Origin: Archaeoglobaceae archaeon
GTDB lineage: Archaea; Halobacteriota; Archaeoglobi; Archaeoglobales; JdFR-42
Reading direction: 5' to 3'
NCBI GenBank assembly: GCA_015523685.1
Contig: WAJW01000028.1
Coordinates: 1-5,322 of the forward strand
Length of the DNA stretch: 5,322 nt
Of this stretch, positions 1 through 5,214 are shown piece by piece. The translations under genes were made by a program, and so were the position numbers. How positions within the stretch are numbered: position 1 is the first letter of the stretch; every line of letters starts with the position of its first letter. The notes below the pieces were generated by a model. That model saw only the letters and a program-made list of their open reading frames with translations, did not search any database and had not been told where the DNA came from.

Positions 1-741
1 TGATATGGGGGAACCTTTTCCGCTCCACATCACATCTATACTCTGAATGTAGAATCCATTGCCAATGGAAATCGTTATTTTGTAAGGAGATGTATCCGGA
101 GTTTCACTCATATTTCTTGAGAAATACCATGTAACCACATCTCCTTCCTTAATGGAGTATTCATTTGCAGAAACTCCGGGGAGAGGGTCTGAGGGATAGT
201 TCACCCAGTACATCCAGCCAGATGTGGAGACCTCATCACCAGCACAGACCTCTTTTCCACTGTAATCAATGCATTCAACAAAAGGTCCCCAGGAGGTCTC
301 CTTTATCTTATATGAAAAGCCCTTCATTCTCGAGGCTTTTTCCAGGGCTCCAAGGGCGGTTCTCCAGTTAAAGGTATAGGTCTTTCCTGTGTTATAGGCC
401 GACTTGGAAAAAACTCCGGATGGCAGGATGTCAGGGGAGGGAGTGTATGATCTCGGCTTTCCTGATTTTGATATGGTAATATAATCTGTGGCTCTCTCAT
501 CACCCGAAATAGCCTCTATAAACAGTGTTCCCGGGATTTTCGGAGTGAAATATACCGTCTGTCCGTACGTGTATACAGGCGTTCCATTGTTCATCCTGAA
601 TATTACATACGCAGGTTTATCAAGTGTTACCTTGACTGTCCCGCTCGAACCACTCTCCTGAACGCTCATTGTAAGACCTGAGGCCGGATTTGCCAGTAGA
701 CTAAGAACAAGAAATGTTATCACCAGCGGAAAATATTTCAC
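1..741 (-). CDS. Exported DUF4430-domain protein, partial (3' end off the window)
   Basis: The 247 visible codons run open to the left edge, so the C-terminus is missing. The GTG start at 741 was chosen because GAGGTGA lies six bases upstream (754-748) and because it gives a clean signal peptide: Lys-2, then a hydrophobic core (PLVITFLVLSLL) and a small-residue cleavage region near residues 20-22 (PASG). Residues about 26-92 look like a beta-sandwich domain. Residues about 112-207 form a DUF4430 domain (PF14478, related in fold to the C-terminal domain of transcobalamin), with the hallmark SGWMYWVNYP (174-183) and KEGDVVTWYF (198-207). Cys-157 and Cys-166 could form a disulfide. The hallmark segment closely matches the second DUF4430 domain of the upstream gene, so the two are paralogous. 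The start lies one base past the upstream stop, which implies translational coupling. The protein is exported; ligand and exact role are unknown. Confidence 0.85.
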   Translation of the reverse strand, partial: MKYFPLVITFLVLSLLANPASGLTMSVQESGSSGTVKVTLDKPAYVIFRMNNGTPVYTYGQTVYFTPKIPGTLFIEAISGDERATDYITISKSGKPRSYTPSPDILPSGVFSKSAYNTGKTYTFNWRTALGALEKASRMKGFSYKIKETSWGPFVECIDYSGKEVCAGDEVSTSGWMYWVNYPSDPLPGVSANEYSIKEGDVVTWYFSRNMSETPDTSPYKITISIGNGFYIQSIDVMWSGKGSPIS

Positions 742-754
742 CTCATTTCACCTC
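735..754 (-). repeat. Perfect 10-bp tandem repeat forming the stop/RBS/start junction
   Basis: On the minus strand the unit GAGGTGAAAT occurs twice in a row (754-745, then 744-735). The first copy encodes the last codons of the propeller gene (Glu-Val-Lys plus the first base of the stop) and supplies the Shine-Dalgarno sequence. The second copy contains the rest of the stop and the GTG AAA start of the next gene. Only base 742 separates stop and start. The repeat is read directly from the sequence; that it arose by duplication is inference. Confidence 0.8.
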
Positions 755-2941
755 GCAGTTCTGTGGACCCACAATCTTCAAAACACTGTCAGGATATGTA
801 TCCAGAGCGTAGATTCCAGCATACAGCTCGTATTTACCGGTTCTGGCTTGCAGGGGTATGGGTATTAACACAGGTACTCTAACCTTCTCGCCCTTGTTTA
901 TGTATGCAGTCCCGGTTCCTGCGAGGGGTTCTCCAGCACTGTTCGTTCCACTTACAACAATTACGTACCATCCTGCAGTGGATGCAGTGGCATTCACCCA
1001 TGCCGTTGCATATCCTCCACGCTGTGCAGAGGAAACGTTAAAGTTCTCAATGGTTGCCTTCTCGGTTGTTACCTTTATCTTTACAACTGCAATTGAGTTA
1101 GACGGGGTATCGTTCATGCTCTGTGAATAGTACCAGTAAACAACATCTCCGTCTTTAACCGTGAAGTTGTTCGCCCCGGTCATGGGCATTGGATCTACAG
1201 GATAGTTCACCCAGTACATCCATCCTGAAGTTCCATTGTTTGAAATTCCCGCTATTGAATCCACCATTAACAGGTTGTATGATGTATACCACGAATCATC
1301 CACTGTGTAGTTGAAGTTCCCCGTTTTGCTTGCCAGATCAAGTGCACCAAGTGCTGTGATGTTGTTTATGCTGTAATTTTTACCGCTCTTTGCCGTCACG
1401 GTAAAGTTACCCATTTTCAGGTTAACTGAACCGTTCCAGATGATATTGGTGAGGTTTGCTGTGATTATAACACGATATTCAGCATTTTCGGGCTTTACGC
1501 CCCAGCTTCCATAATAAAATTCAACAACATCTCCAGAGTTCAGATTATAATCCGCGACACCTACAGGTGGCGAGACTCCATTTACCGTGTACATCCATCC
1601 AACCCATCCCTGTGGTAGGATATCATTTATGGATTCAACATAAAGACCCCAGCTGGAAGATGAAACTGTGACATTGAACCCCCCTATCTGCGAGGCTTTT
1701 ACAAGCGCTGAAAGCACAGAACTGCCCGAAACAGATGCTGTTGAACCATCCTCCAGCTTAATGTTGATCTCTGCAGGGTTTATGTCTACAGTCCCATTCC
1801 ATATGATGGGTGTAAAACAGTAGACCTTACCGCTATCCGTGCCTATGAATACTCTGTTTCCTGCAACATAGGGAGAGGACATGATGTTGTAATACGAGCC
1901 AGATGGTGGATTGAGGGAATACTTCCATAATTCATCGCCTGTAAGGGCAGAAAGGGCATAAACTGTCCCGTTACCCGTATTTGTTCCAAAATACACTACG
2001 CCATCTGCCACGGCAGGAGATGAGTCAATTTTACCATTTGCCGTGTAGCTCCAGAGAATGTTACCGGTTGAAGCATTTATGCTGTATAGCCTGCCCTCAG
2101 AAGATCCCACATAGATGTTTCCATAGGCAATTGCAGGAGTAGATAGGGTTCCATTGAATGGTATACTCCAGACTTCATTTCCATTTAAATCAACAGCATA
2201 AAGTCTGGTTGAAGTGGCAAAGAAAACCTTTCCATAGCCTGTGGAGGGTGTATCGAGAATCTTTCCGTTAACGGTAAAAGTCCATAAAATACCGCCAGTT
2301 TCGTTAACTGAATACAGAGCATTTACTCCGGATGAATTTCCCGCAAAGAAAATCATGCCGTTGTATGCCGCTGGAGATGTGTAGTGGGAAATTTCACCGC
2401 CTGTCGTCACATTCCAGAGTTCATTTCCGGAAAGATCAAGAGCATGCAGAGTACCATCTGAAAATGTTGTTACGTATAAAGTTCCGTTGTATATGAGGGG
2501 TGAGGAGGCAATCCCATGCCACATCGGATTTGTTTCAAGGGTCTTCTTCCATATTACCTGACCATTAGTGGTATCAACTGCATATAGATCTCCAGCAAGT
2601 GTTCCGATATAGATCCTTCCGTTGTACACAGCTGGTGTGGATGCACCCGTTATTGCGGAATTTTTCCACAGAATCTGCCCTGTTGAAGCATTGATGGCAT
2701 ACAATCCAGGGTTCCATGTTCCCCAGCCATACCAGTTCTGCACATATACGGTGTTGTTTACATAAACAGGAGATGAATCAACAAGTCCTGTAAGATCCAC
2801 CGTCCAGAGAATTCCAGGAGCTTTGGAGCCGGTTGCATTGAAAAACCCTGTTCTTTCCACGTCTCCATGAAACGTGGATGCAGTGGATGAAGATATTGCA
2901 AACAGCATGGCAAGACATATTACAGTAATTTTGACCTTCAT
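743..2941 (-). CDS. Secreted PQQ-type eight-bladed beta-propeller with two DUF4430 domains
   Basis: This 732-residue protein starts at an ATG with GGAGGT five bases upstream. Residues 1-22 are a signal peptide. Eight blades carry the typical propeller tryptophan motif (ILW, VIW, ELW or EVW) at W46, W92, W131, W176, W220, W258, W297 and W339, alternating with YAIN/YAVD and SSPxxxxGxxYxG strands. This matches PQQ-like repeat families (PF13360-type). Two DUF4430 domains follow, about 379-478 and 500-606, each opening with IIWNG followed by T or S and V. The second has SGWMYWVNYP and KDGDVVYWYY. Residues about 617-732 look like an Ig-like beta domain. More than 20 NxS/T sequons fit a glycosylated surface protein. 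There is no C-terminal membrane anchor. PQQ-fold propellers need not bind PQQ; some are structural or bind partners, so no enzyme activity is assigned. It is tightly coupled to the downstream DUF4430 gene. Confidence 0.93.
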   Translation of the reverse strand: MKVKITVICLAMLFAISSSTASTFHGDVERTGFFNATGSKAPGILWTVDLTGLVDSSPVYVNNTVYVQNWYGWGTWNPGLYAINASTGQILWKNSAITGASTPAVYNGRIYIGTLAGDLYAVDTTNGQVIWKKTLETNPMWHGIASSPLIYNGTLYVTTFSDGTLHALDLSGNELWNVTTGGEISHYTSPAAYNGMIFFAGNSSGVNALYSVNETGGILWTFTVNGKILDTPSTGYGKVFFATSTRLYAVDLNGNEVWSIPFNGTLSTPAIAYGNIYVGSSEGRLYSINASTGNILWSYTANGKIDSSPAVADGVVYFGTNTGNGTVYALSALTGDELWKYSLNPPSGSYYNIMSSPYVAGNRVFIGTDSGKVYCFTPIIWNGTVDINPAEINIKLEDGSTASVSGSSVLSALVKASQIGGFNVTVSSSSWGLYVESINDILPQGWVGWMYTVNGVSPPVGVADYNLNSGDVVEFYYGSWGVKPENAEYRVIITANLTNIIWNGSVNLKMGNFTVTAKSGKNYSINNITALGALDLASKTGNFNYTVDDSWYTSYNLLMVDSIAGISNNGTSGWMYWVNYPVDPMPMTGANNFTVKDGDVVYWYYSQSMNDTPSNSIAVVKIKVTTEKATIENFNVSSAQRGGYATAWVNATASTAGWYVIVVSGTNSAGEPLAGTGTAYINKGEKVRVPVLIPIPLQARTGKYELYAGIYALDTYPDSVLKIVGPQNCEVK

Positions 2942-2946
2942 TTCAT

Positions 2947-2952
2947 ACCTCC
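2947..2952 (-). promoter_or_regulatory. Ribosome binding site GGAGGT of the propeller gene
   Basis: GGAGGT is complementary to the archaeal 16S rRNA 3' end and ends five bases before the ATG at 2941. An ATG inside the spacer is out of frame and meets a stop at once, so the ATG at 2941 is the start. Confidence 0.8.
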
Positions 2953-2979
2953 ATATGATTTCATCATAATAAATTTTTT

Positions 2980-2993
2980 TTGATTTAAATCAA
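2980..2993. promoter_or_regulatory. 14-bp perfect palindrome TTGATTTAAATCAA; possible operator or TATA element
   Basis: The palindrome lies about 40 bp upstream of the propeller start. Its TTTAAA core could serve as a TATA element placing a transcript start about 25 bp downstream, just ahead of the ribosome binding site. Its symmetry also fits a homodimeric repressor site. A second TATA-like stretch (TTAATAAA on the minus strand) lies near 3003-3010. I cannot choose between these, and the gene could also be read through from the cytochrome promoter. Confidence 0.35.
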
Positions 2994-3018
2994 GATTTTT
3001 GGTTTATTAAGTTTTTGG

Positions 3019-3042
3019 TCAAAACGGCATATGGGGTTTTGA
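3019..3042. repeat. Short inverted repeat in the cytochrome-propeller gap
   Basis: TCAAAAC (3019-3025) pairs with GTTTTGA (3036-3042) around a 10-base loop, 26 bp after the cytochrome stop. On the minus-strand transcript no U-run follows, so it is not a classical terminator. It may be a processing or attenuation hairpin, or chance in AT-rich DNA. Confidence 0.35.
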
Positions 3043-3067
3043 TGAAGTTTCTGGATAAAGAAGATGG

Positions 3068-3460
3068 TCACCTTTTAACCCATCTGAGAATGAAGGCAAT
3101 AACCACTGAAGAGATTATAAGAGATATACCTGGGGAAGGGCTTTTTTTCTTTTCAGGTGTTTTTTTCGCATCTCCCGGGTTTGAACCTGCCTTGAGTTCC
3201 TCAAGATTTGAGAAAGAATCACCGTCCGAGTCTTTATTCATCAGCTCTGGTGTGATAACCCTTCCATTTTTGGCAAAATCCCTCCCGAATGGATTCAGAG
3301 GGCCTGAACCTGATGACTGGATATGACAGGTTGTGCAGAGCTTTACCTCATCAGGAAATTCTGCGAGATTCTTTATATATGCGGGTCTTGCATCTGTGGT
3401 GGATATCGAACCCAGGATGATGATAAAAAAAATTAGAATTGAAAACGTTTTTCCGTTCAA
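3068..3460 (-). CDS. Membrane-tethered monoheme cytochrome c-like protein with EF-hand/TSP3-type calcium loop
   Basis: With the TTG start at 3460 the protein has 130 residues. TTG is preferred because AGGTGAT, an excellent archaeal Shine-Dalgarno match, ends six bases upstream, and because the product then begins with a compact signal peptide (MNGKTFSILIFFIIILG). An in-frame ATG at 3499 would add 13 residues but has no ribosome binding site. C42, C45 and H46 (CTTCH) form one c-type heme site; Met-74 is a possible distal ligand. Residues 77-88 (DSDGDSFSNLEE) match the EF-hand spacing with D77, D79, D81, N85 and E88, followed by AGSNPGD as in thrombospondin type 3-like loops. A Lys/Pro-rich linker leads to PGI, a hydrophobic segment (112-125) and the basic end RWVKR, resembling a PGF-CTERM archaeosortase signal or a simple tail anchor. 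It is probably a surface electron carrier; partners are unknown. The leader ORF and promoter lie just upstream, and the propeller gene is 126 bp downstream. Confidence 0.8.
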   Translation of the reverse strand: MNGKTFSILIFFIIILGSISTTDARPAYIKNLAEFPDEVKLCTTCHIQSSGSGPLNPFGRDFAKNGRVITPELMNKDSDGDSFSNLEELKAGSNPGDAKKTPEKKKSPSPGISLIISSVVIAFILRWVKR

Positions 3461-3466
3461 TGTGGC

Positions 3467-3473
3467 ATCACCT
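3467..3473 (-). promoter_or_regulatory. Ribosome binding site AGGTGAT that decides the TTG start
   Basis: AGGTGAT is six bases from TTG 3460 and overlaps the TAG stop of the 22-codon leader ORF (3474-3472). This arrangement suits translational coupling. The ATG at 3499 has no comparable site. Confidence 0.65.
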
Positions 3474-3540
3474 ATGCACAGCTTCTGTGACATTTGCATG
3501 TCCCATAGATGTTCTGTTTCTTCACCTTCTCAATTTTCAT
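3472..3540 (-). CDS. Putative 22-residue cysteine-rich leader peptide
   Basis: The ATG at 3540 begins the first ORF downstream of the TATA box at 3571-3579, with GGTGAT immediately upstream (three-base spacer to the ATG). The peptide starts MKIEKVKKQNIYG and ends TCKCHRSCA, so it has a basic N-terminal part and three cysteines plus a histidine in a CxCHxxC arrangement. Its stop codon TAG overlaps the ribosome binding site of the cytochrome gene. It may be a regulatory leader whose translation opens the cytochrome site, or a small metal-binding protein; I know no family for it. Translation is inferred from promoter and ribosome-site placement. The three-base spacer is short, and chance occurrence of so small an ORF is a real alternative. 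Confidence 0.4.
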   Translation of the reverse strand: MKIEKVKKQNIYGTCKCHRSCA

Positions 3541-3570
3541 GATATCACCAATATGTCAGAATTTGATATA

Positions 3571-3579
3571 TTATATAAA
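3571..3579 (-). promoter_or_regulatory. Archaeal TATA box with BRE-like flank for the cytochrome cluster
   Basis: On the minus strand this reads TTTATATAA preceded by GGAAAAC, a good TATA plus purine-rich BRE. The usual 25-base spacing puts the transcript start near 3550, about 10 bases before the leader ATG at 3540. The core TTATATAA is symmetric, so weak plus-strand activity toward the vapBC-like remnant is also possible, but the BRE favours the minus strand. Confidence 0.65.
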
Positions 3580-3624
3580 GTTTTCCTAAGATGTTTTGAT
3601 GTTTAACCGAGATCATTTTTTCCC

Positions 3625-3758
3625 GTGGCAAAGGAACTTCTCCAGGTTTATGCAATAATTAGCATCATGCAAGAGATGATTGGAGCTGTACAAGAGAGAT
3701 TCTGGGCAAATCATCAATTTCAGAGTTCAGGAAATTTGAAGAAGAGGTGAAACTTTGA
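3625..3758 (+). pseudogene. Remnant of a VapB-like antitoxin upstream of the PIN-domain relic
   Basis: The frame ending at TGA 3756-3758 reads EILGKSSISEFRKFEEEVKL at its C-terminus, a charged helix typical of antitoxin ends. Its stop overlaps the TTG start of the PIN relic, the standard vapBC arrangement. Upstream this frame is closed by a stop at 3660-3662. A neighbouring frame from GTG 3625 (VAKELLQVYAII, then MQEMIGAVQE) might supply the earlier part, which would require a frameshift near 3690-3700. The antitoxin family is not recognisable and the upstream portion may not be coding at all. The call rests mainly on position ahead of the PIN start. Confidence 0.35.
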
Positions 3759-3957
3759 TATTCGTTGATACAAATATTTTTTACAGCATTTTCTTTGAAA
3801 CTGAGTTTGGCAGAAAACGAGAGAGCAAATAAATTCAGGCAGAGAACATGTAAAATCTGTAATAAATGATGTGATCTATACAATTTCAAGAAAACTCACT
3901 GAAACGGGTCTGATATAGGGAATTACCATGAATTCTGAAGATAGATTGTGAAAAAAA
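3755..3957 (+). pseudogene. VapC-like PIN-domain toxin, degenerate and truncated
   Basis: TTG at 3755 follows GAGGTGA by four bases and begins (M)IFVDTNIFYSIFFETEFG, the classic PIN-domain N-terminus; the Asp of VDTN is the first metal-binding acid. The frame stops at TAA 3830-3832 after 25 codons. PIN-like sequence resumes in another frame as SGREHVKSVINDVIYTISRK (within 3829-3918), where PIN proteins usually have NEV; here the acid is Asp. It ends at TAG 3916-3918, and a further frame then reads GNYHEF and IVKK up to the insertion-sequence edge. PIN toxins are normally about 130 residues with C-terminal acidic residues; none of that half appears on either side of the element. The reading is a dead VapC ribonuclease. 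Confidence 0.6.
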
Positions 3958-3986
3958 TACAAACTCCTTTTAGGGTCCTTACTCAA

Positions 3987-4634
3987 TCACATCTCAGACA
4001 GCCTCTGCAACACCCTCTTTTCTCTAAAACCCATTGCAACGACTATCCCTACTAAAAGTACATTCAGAGCTGCGAATTTCAGCACAGACCTACTGGTATA
4101 GCGGTGTAATCTCCTTAAACCAAATGATTTTGCGAGCTTGAACACATCTTCAATGGCAGACCTAATAGCTTTGAACTCCGGCCATCCCCGCAACAAATTC
4201 ATCAACTTTGCCTTTAAACTCTTGAATAACCTCTTCTCCTTATTCAAGTTGTTAGAAAAAATGCTCAAAGGATAGCTAAGCAATCCATCCAGCCTTTCAA
4301 GCTTGAAATTACTTCTTGGAAAAATCAAAGGGACAACTCTATATTCGTTCATCCCGATTAAGTAATTCTTGTAGGCGTAGAATCCCTTGTCCATGATTAT
4401 TACATCCCCTCTTCTGATTATTCTCCTTCTTCTGAGCTCATATAAGACTTCCTGAAAGATCCTAGCCTCATGCTTATTGGCTGGATGTAAAAGGAAAAGA
4501 AGAGGCTTGAGAGAAGGATGCTCTAAAACCAGAGTGAGCTTCATTCCAATAAACAATCCCTTTGCCGAGTAGCCCCATTTGTAGTCCTTCGAGATCTTTC
4601 TGTCTGACTGGTTTCCTGAAGCAGTTGATGTCAA
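3987..4634 (-). pseudogene. Transposase, 3' part (DDE domain with second Asp and Glu)
   Basis: This frame carries the C-terminal 199 or so residues of the transposase. Homology-like sequence begins at about KDYKWGYSAKG (from about 4589). DKGFYAYKNYLIG contains the presumed second catalytic Asp (D82 counted from 4634), and SAIEDVFKLAKSFGLRRLHRY contains the Glu (E162). RRYT/SVLKFAALNVLLVGIVVAMGF is a typical family end. The codon at 4634 is only TTG and has no Shine-Dalgarno site, so independent translation is unlikely; residues before about 4589 are an out-of-frame shadow of the 5' part. It ends at TGA or an equivalent stop at 3987, about 40 bp from the element edge. Confidence 0.75.
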
Positions 4635-5019
4635 CGCTTACGTCTGTGCAATCTATGATCAGCTTAGAGTTTCTTGCCCTTTTTTTGATTATCGAGTTCA
4701 GAATTCTCAGAATCATAGCTGTAAAGTCGTTTAAATCAAATTTAGACAGGAAAGAATAGATGTAATCCTCTTTTGGGACTTTGTTTATTCCTAAGAACTC
4801 TCTCAGCTCCTTTCTCTGCTTTAACTCGTTTACAACGTGAGAAATGGTTGTCGAGAAGAACATCGAAGTCAGAACGATCTTGATAACTGCTGTTGCTGGG
4901 TTTACTGGCCTGTAAGTTGCGAGTATCTGCCTGCTTTTTCTTGAATCGAAAATCTTAAGTATATTTGCCAGTAACTGCCATCTGTAGTCTGTTTGGCAGA
5001 CTACAAGTGGTATTTCCAC
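4474..5019 (-). pseudogene. Transposase, 5' part (N-terminal region and first catalytic Asp)
   Basis: The GTG start at 5019 has GGGTGA four bases upstream. Residues 1-120 are the helical N-terminal region of an IS4/IS5-like transposase (TAVIKIVLTSMFFSTTISHV, YIYSFLSKFDLNDF). KLIIDCTDVSVDINCFRK (119-136) includes the presumed first catalytic Asp, D123. True reading ends near E144 (4588); the remaining 37 residues to the stop at 4474 are out of frame and do not look like transposase. Omitting base 4587 joins this part to the 3' part as a single reading of about 343 residues with the D-D-E set complete, so the break looks like a single-base insertion or, less likely, a +1 recoding site. There is no A-run of the kind used for the common -1 shift. 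Confidence 0.75.
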
Positions 5020-5029
5020 GCTTTCACCC

Positions 5030-5051
5030 GGAGGAGGCTTATACCTCCTCC
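5030..5051. repeat. Perfect 8-bp inverted repeat (GGAGGAGG / CCTCCTCC) before the transposase start
   Basis: The arms are 5030-5037 and 5044-5051, with the six-base loop CTTATA (TATAAG on the minus strand). The inner arm ends next to the transposase Shine-Dalgarno site (5029-5024). In a read-through transcript it would form a GC-rich hairpin directly ahead of the start codon, a known way for insertion sequences to limit transposase made from outside promoters. Alternatively it is part of the element end bound by the transposase. Confidence 0.7.
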
Positions 5052-5054
5052 TAC

Positions 5055-5214
5055 ATAGATTTTACGGTTTTTAGTTGGTTTTTTCCGAGAATAGAGTCAT
5101 ATGATAATGTACTTTTTCATGAAGAGTTAAATGGTATGATTGTTTCTGGTTTAGGAGTGTTAGAGTTAAGATTTAGGTGGTGGTTTGGCAAGGACCTTAC
5201 TATATTGATATAGC
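5055..5214 (+). other. Right flank of the insertion sequence, no recognisable gene
   Basis: The segment is AT-rich. One plus-strand frame is open throughout and ends at TAG 5211-5213, reading NVLFHEELNGMIVSGLGVLE followed by a Trp-rich stretch, just before the next start codon. I do not recognise it; it has no start or ribosome site of its own outside the element and may be a gene remnant or chance. There is no C-terminal half of a PIN domain here. Confidence 0.3.

Larger units (their letters stand above)
3948..5054 (-). mobile_element. Insertion sequence with a frameshifted DDE transposase (edges approximate)
   Basis: The element contains one transposase reading from 5019 to 3987 on the minus strand, broken once. 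The edges are inferred from a 7-bp direct repeat, ATAGATT, at 3941-3947 and 5055-5061, which would be the target-site duplication and give an element of about 1107 bp, a sensible size for a transposase of about 343 residues. I see no convincing terminal inverted repeats at these edges, so they may be wrong. A weak similarity exists between GAAAAAAATAC (3950-3960) and GAAAAAACC read inward on the minus strand (5085-5077), which would put the right edge slightly further out. The family is DDE_Tnp_1-like (IS4/IS5-type). The element lies against the remains of the vapC-like gene. Confidence 0.6.

Noticed and set aside
165..371. Plus-strand open frame of 68 codons
   Set aside because: It is a shadow of the partial DUF4430 gene on the minus strand, whose hallmark motifs are clear.
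858..1130. Plus-strand open frame of 90 codons inside the propeller gene
   Set aside because: It lies opposite the well-supported propeller coding sequence and resembles no protein family; it is a shadow.
3001..3067. Intrinsic terminator after the cytochrome gene
   Set aside because: The small hairpin is not followed by a U-run on the minus-strand transcript, and no long T-tract is present.
3461..3499. ATG at 3499 as the cytochrome start
   Set aside because: It has no Shine-Dalgarno site and gives a long 18-residue pre-region before the signal core, whereas TTG 3460 has AGGTGAT at ideal spacing. It remains possible but less likely.
3015..3542. Two plus-strand open frames opposite the cytochrome and leader region
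   Set aside because: They are antisense to the CxxCH/EF-hand gene, with composition explained by that gene and no motifs of their own.
3665..3889. Minus-strand open frame of 74 codons
   Set aside because: It is antisense to the PIN-domain relic, which has recognisable family motifs; the minus reading has none and no ribosome site.
4562..4759. Plus-strand open frame of 65 codons in the insertion sequence
   Set aside because: It is a shadow of the transposase 5' part.
4965..5213. Plus-strand open frame starting inside the transposase and crossing the element edge
   Set aside because: Its first part is antisense to the transposase N-terminus; only the portion beyond 5055 is unexplained and is described as flank.
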